From the NCBI GenBank assembly GCA_963733265.1, contig CAVTCF010000004.1, positions 1 through 64,000 on the forward strand: a stretch of DNA of 64,000 nt, written 5' to 3'. The notes below the pieces were generated by a model. The model was not told where the DNA came from. It saw only the letters and a program-made list of their open reading frames with translations, and did not search any database. Position numbers and translations under genes: made by a program. Source of the DNA: PALSA-1006 sp963733265. Lineage in GTDB: Bacteria > Pseudomonadota > Gammaproteobacteria > Burkholderiales > Gallionellaceae. How positions within the stretch are numbered: the stretch's first letter is position 1; each line of letters starts with the position of its first letter. Of this stretch, positions 25,371 through 33,311 are shown one piece after another.

Positions 25371-26645
25371 TCAAGTCATAATTGCAGATTCTGAGACATT
25401 GGCCAGCAGAGTCGATCCTCTATGTTTGAGTGAATTCAAATAAACGGATTCGTCATACGGAGTCCGGGTTTGCCAGCAACGATAATGTATTCGTATCCAT
25501 TTAAATGCCAGAGCCCGTACTGCTACTCTGTGAGTGCAACCCTTTTTGCGTTGCTGCTGATAATAGATCCCAGCCCAATATGATCTCTGTATGCTCGCCC
25601 CCGCCCACTCAACAAAGGTCTGACGCAGGAAGGTTGGACAGGCGAATCGCCAATGCACCCAGCATTTTTTGCCGCTACGCTCAACCACCGGAGCAACCCC
25701 GGAATAGCGCTGAATTTCTACGGCACTAGCATAGCGTTCTCGATCCTCGCCAAAAGCGACCAGCAGTCTTGGTGCCAGAATATGACCTGCGCCTGGCAAG
25801 GCAGCGAACAGATCATAATCAGGCAAGCTTTTGGTGACGGCATCTATCTCGGCATCAAAGCGATCAATTGCCTTTAGGAGGACACGCAACTGCTCGACCA
25901 ATGCTTGAACGAGTAATTGCTTCGGATGGATGACGGCTTGATCCTCGGTCAGTGATGTTGCCGCACGGATACCCTGGATACGTTCCTCAACAAGGTATGC
26001 CCTGTTTGCATTATGCAGGCGGAAGAAAGATTTCAGTGTTGCATTCCTTGCTCGCTTGACGTGTTTAAGCGTCGGCCAACGATCCAAGAAGTCACAGAAA
26101 ATCAGCGTGTCTCTATGTTCGAACCAGTCCAGCACTTGAGGGTAGTATTCCTTGAGCGTACTGGTCATGAGGTTTGTAATACTGGTCACCCTGTTGACCA
26201 AGTAACGGCGCTCTTCGACTAATGAGCCCAATGTCCTCATGGCAACACTTTGTAGTTTGATGGGATGAAGCTTATCTGGGTGTCGGAGCAATATATCCAA
26301 TGCTATTTCAGCATCGGTCGGGTCGTCCTTGGCACCGCTGGGAACAAAGGCTTCACGGTATTTGGCAAGTGTTGAGGGATGTACAGGAAAGAGCACGATG
26401 AAATCATAACGCTGCAACGCAGAAACGATGGGGCCTTTGGCAAGTTCAAGACAAACTGCAATCGGGCCACCGCCAAATCGATCACGCAATGAGTAAGCCC
26501 ATTTTGCGATCACTTCCGGTGTGTGATCCATAGTTCCAAACTCTCGCTGATCTGAACCGGCTGCTTGCAAACAAAAGTCGTGCTTCCTGTCGGCCCAGTC
26601 GAGGCCAACAAAGGCGGTGAAAGAAGGGATAGATTGGGAGTTCAT
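25371..26645 (-). CDS. IS110-family transposase (DEDD recombinase)
   Basis: ATG 26645 has GGAGGCGATT before it and is preferred over the longer frame from 26708. The N-terminal RuvC-like DEDD domain shows FVGLDWADRKHDF (Asp), VCLELAKG (Glu) and GAKDDPTDAEIALD (two Asp). The C-terminal Transposase_20 domain shows LFAALPGAGHILAPRLLVAF, RYSGVAPV and WAGASIQRS with the conserved Ser. IS110 enzymes are guided by a bridge RNA made from the element's own non-coding flank. Here the only flank large enough is upstream of the gene. It lies next to RIT 2. Confidence 0.93.
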   Translation of the reverse strand: MNSQSIPSFTAFVGLDWADRKHDFCLQAAGSDQREFGTMDHTPEVIAKWAYSLRDRFGGGPIAVCLELAKGPIVSALQRYDFIVLFPVHPSTLAKYREAFVPSGAKDDPTDAEIALDILLRHPDKLHPIKLQSVAMRTLGSLVEERRYLVNRVTSITNLMTSTLKEYYPQVLDWFEHRDTLIFCDFLDRWPTLKHVKRARNATLKSFFRLHNANRAYLVEERIQGIRAATSLTEDQAVIHPKQLLVQALVEQLRVLLKAIDRFDAEIDAVTKSLPDYDLFAALPGAGHILAPRLLVAFGEDRERYASAVEIQRYSGVAPVVERSGKKCWVHWRFACPTFLRQTFVEWAGASIQRSYWAGIYYQQQRKKGCTHRVAVRALAFKWIRIHYRCWQTRTPYDESVYLNSLKHRGSTLLANVSESAIMT

Positions 26646-27081
26646 AATCGCCTCCATAAGTGGTAAATTACATAAATGGACATGCATGCATGAGTTCTGC
26701 GAAGCCAATATAGAGAGCCGGTTGGACGGCGAGCCCTGAGTATTCGTTAACTAACCCAAGCGCACCTGCTGATTCGAAACTAAAGCGGAAAACATCGAAT
26801 GTTAGCGGCAACTATTCGTAATCTGCAGGTGCATGTCCTGCCTTCACTGGCAGATACCTGTCAGCTGTGAGTAGTATCACTGAAAGAGGACGGAGTGACT
26901 ATATTCCGGTAACCCAGTTTGATACGATGCGCTTCGTCTCAATGCCATTTGCAGTGCCAATCCACTTCGCTATCTTGCAATATTATCTGTTCATGTTGGT
27001 AATGCATTCGCTAAAATGGACAAACAGCAGCTAGTGAAATTTTGAGCCGGCAATTTACATTTCCTAACAACTCACATTCCG
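26646..27081. other. Non-coding region upstream of IS110 (possible bridge-RNA locus)
   Basis: No gene is visible in these 436 bp. The part next to the transposase (about 26646-26950) is where IS110-group elements encode their bridge RNA. It contains short self-complementary stretches (for example GCACCTGCTGATTCG near 26762 against ATCTGCAGGTGC near 26822). The outer end of the element is not certain: a 9-bp GCCCTGAGT occurs at both 25355-25363 and 26733-26741, but that would leave too little room for the RNA. Confidence 0.4.
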
Positions 27082-27858
27082 ATGCCTTCCTACTATCAAG
27101 AAAAGAACATCATCTCTTTCGTGGCGCACAATGCACAGGTGGCGGTACACCGGCACCATTGTTTTCAGATTCTGCTGGGGCTTTCTGCGCCATTTAGCAG
27201 CAATGCTGGTGGGACGCTGTATGCCGACCGACGCGCACTCATCATCAACCAAAATGTGGCTCATGCCTGTAATGGGCTGGGCGGTAGTAATCTGATCATA
27301 TTCATCGATGCGGAGAGCAGCACTGGTTGGCAATTAAAGCAGATGCTGGATGGGCAGTCGATTCTCGATCTAACCGAGACGTGGCTGGAAGCAAAACCAC
27401 TCTCACCGGGGATGGATGAAATACGGGCGTGGCAGAATGCGCGAGCGCTGGAGTTGGCTGAGGAGGCGCTGGCATTGTTGACGGCTGATATACAACAGGC
27501 GAACACCCGCGACAGACGTATCGAGCAAGCAATTGATTGGGTGGAACAACATTTGCATGAGAAGATCGAATTGGCTGATGTGGCGGCGCAAATTCATCTT
27601 TCTCCCGAGCGTACCCGGCACTTGTTCGTGCAGGAGGCCGGTGTGTCGTTCTCGCAATTTCTGGTGTGGAAGCGCATTAAGTCCGCCATTGTGTATGCGG
27701 TTCGTGACGGAGCGAATCTGACCGGGGCGGCTTTGCGTGCCGGGTTCGCCGATCAGGCGCATTTTTGCCGCTTGTTCAAACGCACTTTCGGCATCCCCGC
27801 GGGCGGGTTGCTCCAGAATAGCCGTTCTATTCAATTCATTCATCCGTCAGCCAGTTAA
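27082..27858 (+). CDS. AraC-family transcriptional regulator
   Basis: The 258-residue protein has an N-terminal cupin-like sensing half (HRHHCFQILLGL near residue 23). The C-terminal AraC helix-turn-helix pair (about 155-245) reads QHLHEKIELADVAAQIHLSP, RTRHLFVQEAGVSFSQFLVW and AALRAGFADQAHFCRLFKRTFG. The length is normal. The ligand is unknown. Its last 55 bp are partly duplicated at 28606-28683, behind the TMEM175-type gene, which suggests a former second copy. It probably regulates the membrane-protein gene downstream or the missing partner. Confidence 0.9.
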   Translation: MPSYYQEKNIISFVAHNAQVAVHRHHCFQILLGLSAPFSSNAGGTLYADRRALIINQNVAHACNGLGGSNLIIFIDAESSTGWQLKQMLDGQSILDLTETWLEAKPLSPGMDEIRAWQNARALELAEEALALLTADIQQANTRDRRIEQAIDWVEQHLHEKIELADVAAQIHLSPERTRHLFVQEAGVSFSQFLVWKRIKSAIVYAVRDGANLTGAALRAGFADQAHFCRLFKRTFGIPAGGLLQNSRSIQFIHPSAS

Positions 27859-27965
27859 CTTACGACTGATTTATAACGCTGCGCACTGAATACTAACCTT
27901 AGCAACTTAACAGTTGCCGAGATTCGCATATTTAAACAAACACAAGGTTTTTTACTGGAGAGTAA

Positions 27966-28592
27966 ATGGATAAAGAAACAGGACGATTGGAAGCTTTTAG
28001 TGATGGAATATTTGGTGTCGCAATCACGCTTCTTGCACTCGATATCCAAATCAAGCCCAGTGCGGATGCAACAAATATCTCCTTGTGGAAGGACATCCTT
28101 GAGCTTTGGCCCGCATACCTGACTTACTTTAACTCTTTTGCAGTTGTGCTGCTGATCTGGATGGGGCATCACATGACCTTCCGGGAGGTGCGCTCGGCCA
28201 ACGTGCGTATCATCTATCTCAACGGGTTAATGTTATTGTTGATTGCATTATTTCCTTTTCCTACGCGGACGGTTGGCCAATTCATAGGCAGTAACGCAGA
28301 AGCCGTTGCTGTTGCCTTTTATGCGGGGTACACCGCTCTAATCTCTTCTTCATTTTTGGTGCTTACGCTTAATCTGCGCGCCACGCCCCACTTGCTGACT
28401 CGTGGTGACAACATGAGTAAGGAGCTTGGAAAGCTGGCCGCTTTCGAGGCAGTGGGCATTGCGCTTTATGTTGTGCTGGCTATTTTAGCTTTCTGGTCAC
28501 CCCATGTTGCTTTGGCCGGTACGTGTGCCATGTGGATTTATTGGGGGGTAGTAGTCGTTATGGGCGAAAGTAATTCCGGCAAACCGGTATAG
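27966..28592 (+). CDS. TMEM175/DUF1211-family membrane protein (putative potassium channel)
   Basis: The 208-residue protein starts with the family signature RLEAFSDGIFGVAITLL in the first transmembrane helix. Five further hydrophobic segments follow (about 50-72, 78-98, 112-135, 155-175, 180-198). Bacterial TMEM175 proteins form tetrameric potassium channels in the inner membrane with this FSD motif in the pore-lining helix. ATG 27966 is preceded by GGAGAGTAA. It lies between the AraC gene and a remnant of a second AraC 3' end. Confidence 0.88.
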   Translation: MDKETGRLEAFSDGIFGVAITLLALDIQIKPSADATNISLWKDILELWPAYLTYFNSFAVVLLIWMGHHMTFREVRSANVRIIYLNGLMLLLIALFPFPTRTVGQFIGSNAEAVAVAFYAGYTALISSSFLVLTLNLRATPHLLTRGDNMSKELGKLAAFEAVGIALYVVLAILAFWSPHVALAGTCAMWIYWGVVVVMGESNSGKPV

Positions 28593-28605
28593 CGAATATA
28601 TAAAG

Positions 28606-28683
28606 GCATTCCTGCGTTGGGCTGCTCCAGAATAGCCGCTCCATTCAATTCATCCGTCCCCTCATCGGCTACCATCCGTGCTG
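28606..28683 (+). pseudogene. 3' remnant of an AraC-family gene
   Basis: GGCATTCCTGCG, then CTGCTCCAGAATAGCCG and CATTCAATTCATCCGTC match the end of the AraC gene at 27790-27850 with few differences. The second part translates to LLQNSRSIQFIRP.. in a shifted frame and ends at the stop 28681-28683. It has no start and no helix-turn-helix; only the tail remains. It marks a past duplication or recombination around the TMEM175 gene. Confidence 0.7.
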
Positions 28684-28725
28684 ATGCAGCATATCTTGCC
28701 GCGCTCACTAATAAAGGATTACACA

Positions 28726-29027
28726 ATGACGACATCAATATCGCGCCCCATACTGGTAGTGGGCGCAACCGGCCCGACCGGCATCGAAATTTGCAAACAG
28801 GCACTGGCGGCTGGCATGAAAGTACGAGTTTTGGTGCGCAAGCCTTCGCGTTTGCCATCCGAACTATTACCCCGTCTGGATGTGATACAAGGCGATGTAC
28901 TGAACACTGAGGCAATGGTAGCAGCGATAAGTGGCGTGGAAGCAGTCGTTAGCGCATTAGGCTCGCCTTTGCAGAAAAAATCGGTCACTCTGCTGTCCCA
29001 AGGCACAGAGAAAATGCTGCAGGCTAC
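28726..29027 (+). pseudogene. NAD(P)-binding epimerase/reductase, 3'-truncated
   Basis: ATG 28726 follows AAAGGATTACACA. The first 100 residues are a Rossmann fold of the NmrA/atypical SDR type: ILVVGATGPTGIEICKQAL, VRVLVRKPSRLP, VIQGDVLNTEAM, VSALGS. The rest of the domain is missing. From about base 29027 the sequence belongs to the convergent integrase gene, and the frame runs on into its antisense strand to a stop at 29110. The gene was cut by the event that placed the integrase module here. Confidence 0.8.
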
Positions 29028-30178
29028 ACCCGGAAAAGCATTTCTGTTGTGGTGTGGCCCATTTGCCGGGCAATCCATTCGGGATTTTCGCCTGCACCCA
29101 GCCACAGGGTAGCGGCGGTATGACGGGTTTGATAGGCTCGACGTTTCGTCAAGTTCAGATGACGCAGTATCGGAAACCACACACGATTCGTTACGTTTTT
29201 GTTATCGAGCGGTTTCAAGTTTCGCGAGCAAAAAACATATTCGCATTTGCCAAGCGATACCTTCTCTTGCGCTTTGAGTGCGTCATAGACTACTTGCGAC
29301 ATTTGTATATCGCGTTGTGAACTGTCGTTTTTGGTATATTCATCTTCACCCAGCACGATTGTTTCTCGCACTAGAATCAGCCGTCGTTCAAAGTCCACAT
29401 ATTTCCACTTAAGCCCATCGGCCTCACCAGTACGCATGCCGGTAAAAAATCTGAGGGTGTAGTAGCTGCGAAAGTCTGGGCGGATGGCTGCAAGAATCAT
29501 CTTCACTTCATCCAGTGTGAACGGATCGACATCTGTACGCTTCACCTTAAGTTGTTTCATATTCTGGAACGGTGTGCGAAAATCATACCGGTCGGCGGCT
29601 TCATTGATAACTTGCCTCAATTGATTAATTATTCTGTTGATGCGACGATTGGACAGCATTGTTGTTTTGCCCCGTGCCTGTACTTTGGCGAGCTCAGCAC
29701 GGTAGCCAAGTATGTCCGGTTTTGTGATTCGGCCGACCTCCCAATCACCCCACCGTGGAATAATTCGCCCATCCAAATCGGCACGGATGTTTATCTTGTG
29801 AGATCGTCTCCACTCGACTTCTTTCTCTGCGTACCACGTTTCTGCAAAATCCCGAAACAATGGCGTACCAGCGACACCAGCATTCACTTGGCCAAGTCCC
29901 TGCGCTATCGCTCCAGCCACAGTTTGAGTGGTTTGGCTGGCAGCTAACTGCGGTGCCGCTTCGTCGAACTTTTCTGCGTTCTTGCTTCCAGGGAAAAATC
30001 GACGATAGTCAAATGTTCCTGATGCAATTTCTGCTTCGATTCGGTCAAGAACCTTTTGCACTTTCCTGCGATTTACATCTGTATCGGTAAGAGCTGTTTG
30101 TTCTCGGCAACGAATGTTTCTGTATCGAAAGTCGATAAATAACAATCCTGTGTCTTCACGTTTTCTGATGCTACCCAT
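29024..30178 (-). CDS. Prophage-type tyrosine integrase, cut at the catalytic Tyr
   Basis: ATG 30178 with GGAGG at a good distance begins a 384-residue integrase. It has the DUF3596-type arm-binding domain (MGSIRKREDTGLLFIDFRYR), a core-binding domain (about 110-200) and the catalytic domain with TGMRTGEADGL, YTKNDSSQRDI, YQTRHTAATLWLG and ARQMGHTTTEMLFRV. The stop follows directly, where this family normally has Tyr-Ser-Arg-Phe-Val. The Tyr codon (TAC) is thus replaced by TAG at the junction with the truncated NAD(P)-binding gene. It is probably inactive. It is preceded by an overlapping excisionase-like gene. Confidence 0.88.
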   Translation of the reverse strand: MGSIRKREDTGLLFIDFRYRNIRCREQTALTDTDVNRRKVQKVLDRIEAEIASGTFDYRRFFPGSKNAEKFDEAAPQLAASQTTQTVAGAIAQGLGQVNAGVAGTPLFRDFAETWYAEKEVEWRRSHKINIRADLDGRIIPRWGDWEVGRITKPDILGYRAELAKVQARGKTTMLSNRRINRIINQLRQVINEAADRYDFRTPFQNMKQLKVKRTDVDPFTLDEVKMILAAIRPDFRSYYTLRFFTGMRTGEADGLKWKYVDFERRLILVRETIVLGEDEYTKNDSSQRDIQMSQVVYDALKAQEKVSLGKCEYVFCSRNLKPLDNKNVTNRVWFPILRHLNLTKRRAYQTRHTAATLWLGAGENPEWIARQMGHTTTEMLFRV

Positions 30179-30401
30179 GGCAAACACCTCCATTTGCCAT
30201 AGGGATGCCTAATGAACCCACAGATTCACTCATGTCCCTTTCAATGTGTTCCCAGATATAGAGAATTTTGCGTCCCCCGAAAGGACGGATGTAGTGCACC
30301 CCCTCTATCAGTACACTATCTTTAAGACGTTCACGGATAGTACGGCTGTCGTATTTGATTACCCCAGAAAGCTCATCAGTTGTTAAATATGTTAGTGACA
30401 T
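30171..30401 (-). CDS. Excisionase-like small DNA-binding protein
   Basis: The 76-residue protein (MSLTYLTTDELSGVIKYDSRTIRERLKD...) has the winged-helix start of AlpA/excisionase-type proteins and a wing-like RPFGGRKILYIWEHIE. Its 3' end overlaps the integrase start (30171-30178), which supports co-translation. It probably sets the direction of recombination or expression of the integrase. The identification is by pattern and position. Confidence 0.65.
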   Translation of the reverse strand: MSLTYLTTDELSGVIKYDSRTIRERLKDSVLIEGVHYIRPFGGRKILYIWEHIERDMSESVGSLGIPMANGGVCHG

Positions 30402-30549
30402 AATATATCTCCATGGATTAAAATTGTTTAGGAATGCAAAACGCCTTAATCAATGCCGTAATGTTATCCTGAATGACATTTTACACAACTTTGTGACGTT
30501 TGCAAGATAAATTTTGCATTCTGGATGTAATTAGTTTCTGGAGAATGAA

Positions 30550-30762
30550 ATGATACGATGCCACCTGTCACGCATGATGGGGGAACGAAAGATGAAAATT
30601 GTTGATGTAGCCAGAGAAACTGGTTTGCATCGCAATACTGTCACGTTGCTCTATAACGAAACTGCTACGCGAATAGATATGGAAACAATAGAACGACTTT
30701 GCTCATTGTTTGGCTGTGCAGTTGGCGATATATTTGAATTTGTCCCGCCAATTGAGAGCTAA
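30550..30762 (+). CDS. Cro/CI-type (XRE) regulator of the integration module
   Basis: This 70-residue helix-turn-helix protein reads MKIVDVARETGLHRNTVTLLYN, IDMETIERLCSLFGCAVGDIFEFV, the pattern of small Cro-type repressors. The in-frame ATG at 30592 (MKIVDV) is preceded by GGGGGAACGAAAG and is a likely alternative start. It is divergent from the excisionase-integrase pair, so the 150 bp between them probably carries both promoters. It is the last phage-type gene before tRNA-Arg. Confidence 0.75.
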   Translation: MIRCHLSRMMGERKMKIVDVARETGLHRNTVTLLYNETATRIDMETIERLCSLFGCAVGDIFEFVPPIES

Positions 30763-30784
30763 GTTGATTTATCAGGTTGGCACG

Positions 30785-30909
30785 GTGACCAACACTCAAA
30801 ATGATTGATTGGGCGTTATCGATGAAGTTTTAGTGGGCACAGGCTGGGCACATTTTGGGCACGGAATGGGCACAGAAGAATTACTTTAATTTCCTTGAGT
30901 GTTGGTCAC
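30785..30909. repeat. Four GGGCAC repeats at 11-bp spacing within a 15-bp inverted repeat
   Basis: GGGCAC occurs at 30835, 30846, 30857 and 30868, exactly 11 bp apart (one helical turn). They lie between GTGACCAACACTCAA (30785-30799) and its exact complement (30895-30909). The spacing suggests arm-type binding sites of the neighbouring integrase. The inverted repeat is a second, separate signal. Together they look like the remains of a phage attachment region next to the tRNA. Confidence 0.65.
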
Positions 30910-31005
30910 AAACAAGTATGTGATGCGAAAATCACGCTGGTCAACTAAAATATTTGAGCTGGAAATTTGCTCTGTGAAAAACCTGGATGGCCTGAAAGCC
31001 TTATG

Positions 31006-31082
31006 TGGTGCGCCCGGCGGGATTCGAACCCACCACCCTCGGCTTCGGAAACCAGCACTCTATCCTAATGAGCTACGAGCGC
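31006..31082 (-). tRNA. tRNA-Arg (anticodon CCG)
   Basis: Read on the minus strand, the 7-bp acceptor stem GCGCTCG/CGGGCGC (one G-T pair), a D-arm GCTC..GAGT, the loop TTCCGAA with anticodon CCG, a T-arm with GTTCGAATC and an encoded CCA give a complete tRNA. The anticodon stem (CTGGT against GCCGA) is weak: one C-A mismatch and two G-T pairs. tRNA-Arg genes are common integration targets, which fits the integrase module beside it. Confidence 0.8.
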
Positions 31083-31302
31083 GTACTTGAAAAAGTCACA
31101 GAAAATGCAAAGTGAACTTACGGTCATTTTACCTCAAACTGCCCGAATGACCTTAAGCTTCGGAAACCGATACTCTATCCAAATGAGCTACGAGCGCGTA
31201 TCTGAAAAAGTCACAGAAACTACAAAGTGAACTTATGGTCATTTTACAGCACTGCGCCCGAGCTTCGGAAACCGATACTCTATCCAAATGAGCTCTACGG
31301 GC
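31083..31302 (-). repeat. Tandem copies of the tRNA-Arg 5' half upstream of the tRNA
   Basis: The 5' half of the tRNA (through the anticodon) recurs at 31157-31197 and 31262-31302, in the same orientation. A nearly identical spacer of about 50 bp (31083-31132 and 31198-31247) lies between copies. The copies share GGTTTCCGAAGCT and the D-arm but lack the T-arm and 3' acceptor strand, so they are not tRNA genes. The array fills most of the 31.08-31.31 kb gap. Confidence 0.8.
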
Positions 31303-31387
31303 ACTTTAGGCCGCGCAGTATAACGTTTTTTTGTTTGGGCCGCCTCCTCCAACCCCTGAATTGGCGAAAAATGCTATCGTATGCACT

Positions 31388-31819
31388 ATGACTTACATTA
31401 ACCCCGTCGTTTCCAGTATCTGCCAGCTATTGCGTGAGGTTCACACAATTGCGATAGTCGGTTTGTCACCCAATTCCGCTCGGCCTTCATTTCGTGTCGG
31501 GCATTTTTTGCAACAAACTGGATATCGAATTGTACCGGTACATCCGCAGATTGATACCGTGCTGGGCGAGCAGGCTTACGCCGATTTGGAAAGCATTCCT
31601 TTTCCTGTCGATATTGTGGAAGTGTTTCGTACACCTGAGCATGTTCCCGCCATAGTCGAAAGCTGCATCACTCTGGAAATAAAGAACCTGTGGTTGCAAG
31701 ATGGCGTGATTCACGAAAAATCTGCGTTACGGGCGGTTCAAGCCGGAATGACCGTGGTAATGGATCGATGTATGGCTCGGGATACTCAGATGTGCAACGC
31801 CCGGTCACAGCACGTATAA
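31388..31819 (+). CDS. CoA-binding domain protein (CoA_binding_2)
   Basis: From ATG 31388 the 143-residue protein is a single Rossmann-like CoA-binding domain: HTIAIVGLSPNSARPSFRVGHFL (nucleotide loop), YRIVPVHPQI, then VDIVEVFRTPEHVPAIVE and NLWLQDGVIH. These small proteins bind CoA; their role is mostly unknown. The earlier in-frame start at 31331 is unlikely. It stands just upstream of dapF and is probably co-transcribed with it. Confidence 0.88.
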   Translation: MTYINPVVSSICQLLREVHTIAIVGLSPNSARPSFRVGHFLQQTGYRIVPVHPQIDTVLGEQAYADLESIPFPVDIVEVFRTPEHVPAIVESCITLEIKNLWLQDGVIHEKSALRAVQAGMTVVMDRCMARDTQMCNARSQHV

Positions 31820-31850
31820 TCACGCTCTATCAACCTTACGGTTTATAAAC

Positions 31851-32681
31851 ATGCTTCTGAAATTTACCAAAATGCATGGTGCCGGTAATGACTTCGTCGT
31901 TCTCGACGGTGTTCGTCAACAACTTCATCTCACGCCCGAGCAACTGCGCTTTCTGGCCGATCGTCATTTCGGCGTGGGGTGCGATCAGATATTGCTGGTG
32001 GAAAAGTCCCAAAATCCGGACGTTGATTTTCGATATCGCATTTTCAATGCGGACGGCGGTGAAGTTGAACAGTGCGGCAACGGTGCGCGATGTTTCGTTC
32101 GCTACGTGCATGATCACAAACTTACTTCCAAACGTCAGATCGTGGTCGAGACCAAGAGCGGTTTGATTTCGCCCAGTCTGACTGAAGACGGGCGCGTTAC
32201 GGTAAATATGGGGGCACCCATTTTTGAGCCGGCGCGCATACCTTTTGTGAGCGATAGCAATGAATTCATTCAAGCGATCAATATTGATACATCGATTGTT
32301 GAGGTCAGCGTTGTATCAATGGGCAACCCCCACGCAGTACAAGTTGTCAGCGATGTTGAAACGGCCCCGGTTAATATTCACGGCCCGTTAATCGAGCGTC
32401 ATGCGCGTTTCCCCAAGAAGGTAAATGTAGGCTTTATGCAAATTTTGGACCGCAGCCATATCAAGCTGCGTGTGTTTGAACGCGGGGCCGGTGAAACCTT
32501 GTCCTGCGGCACCGGAGCTTGTGCTGCTGTTGTTGCCGGCATCCGGCGCGGCTTGTTGGATTCAACAGTGCATGTCGCCACGCGCGGCGGCACCCTTAGC
32601 ATCAGTTGGTCGGGTGAAAATGAACCGGTGTTGATGACCGGTCCCGCGATCAGTGTATTTGAAGGTGAAATTATTATATAG
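31851..32681 (+). CDS. dapF: Diaminopimelate epimerase
   Basis: This 276-residue enzyme converts LL- to meso-diaminopimelate for peptidoglycan and lysine. It shows TKMHGAGNDFVVLDG at the N terminus and the two catalytic cysteines in CGNGARCF (Cys about 75) and GAGETLSCGTGACA (Cys about 218). Length and pattern are complete. The gene leads the dapF-DUF484-xerC-methyltransferase cluster, a common betaproteobacterial and gammaproteobacterial arrangement. Confidence 0.97.
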   Translation: MLLKFTKMHGAGNDFVVLDGVRQQLHLTPEQLRFLADRHFGVGCDQILLVEKSQNPDVDFRYRIFNADGGEVEQCGNGARCFVRYVHDHKLTSKRQIVVETKSGLISPSLTEDGRVTVNMGAPIFEPARIPFVSDSNEFIQAINIDTSIVEVSVVSMGNPHAVQVVSDVETAPVNIHGPLIERHARFPKKVNVGFMQILDRSHIKLRVFERGAGETLSCGTGACAAVVAGIRRGLLDSTVHVATRGGTLSISWSGENEPVLMTGPAISVFEGEIII

Positions 32682-32690
32682 AAGGCAGCC

Positions 32691-33311
32691 ATGAAAGCAG
32701 AAGACGTCGCAGAATATTTACAAAACACACCCGCCTTTTTTGAAACCTACGCCCAGATGTTGTCTGAGATTGTGATTCCGCATCCTTATGGCGGGCGCAC
32801 TATTTCTTTAAGCGAGCGTCAAATGCTGACACTTCGCGAGCGTGTGAAAGATCTGGAAAAAAAATTACAGGAATTATTGGAGTTTGCAAAAGAGAATGAT
32901 GAGCTTCAACGCAAATTGCATTTGTTTACCGTGGCTTTGTTCAATGCGCATGATTTGCTTAGTTTGCAAAATACCACCGTGAAAAATTTGCGGGCCATTT
33001 TTTCAGTCCCGCACGCCACTATTCATTTGTGGAAGGAAGATCCGCCAAGTGTTGAAGTGCTGGCTTTCGCCGATCAGCACGCTCAGCCGGTTTGCCTGCA
33101 TAAGGCTATATTTGATACCGCCAAATGGTTCGGTGAAACGGCCGAACATTTGCGCTCTTTTGCATACATGCCATTGCGTGCCAATAATCAAACCATCGGA
33201 ATACTTATTATTGCCAGCGAAGATGCAAAGCGTTTTTATCCCGAAATGGGTACGATATTTTTACAACGTATTGCTGAAATCGTCAGCGCGGCATTGTGTC
33301 AACACCTGTAA
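32691..33311 (+). CDS. DUF484 family protein (GAF-like)
   Basis: The 206-residue protein begins with the DUF484 start (AEDVAEYLQNTPAFFETYAQML). A coiled-coil helix (SERQMLTLRERVKDLEKKLQEL) and a GAF-like domain to the end follow, with FAYMPLRANNQTIGILIIASED. Its function is not known; it is conserved between dapF and xerC. Its stop TAA overlaps the xerC ATG (TAATG). Confidence 0.92.
   Translation: MKAEDVAEYLQNTPAFFETYAQMLSEIVIPHPYGGRTISLSERQMLTLRERVKDLEKKLQELLEFAKENDELQRKLHLFTVALFNAHDLLSLQNTTVKNLRAIFSVPHATIHLWKEDPPSVEVLAFADQHAQPVCLHKAIFDTAKWFGETAEHLRSFAYMPLRANNQTIGILIIASEDAKRFYPEMGTIFLQRIAEIVSAALCQHL

Noticed and set aside
25355..26741. GCCCTGAGT direct repeat as IS110 boundaries
   Set aside because: It would leave under 100 bp upstream of the transposase, too little for a bridge RNA, and 9-bp repeats of this kind can occur by chance.
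30832..30876. CRISPR array
   Set aside because: The GGGCAC repeats are 6 bp at 11-bp steps, far too short for CRISPR repeats and spacers, and no cas genes are present.
31154..31303. Two further tRNA-Arg genes
   Set aside because: Both copies lack the T-arm and the 3' acceptor strand, so they cannot fold as tRNAs.
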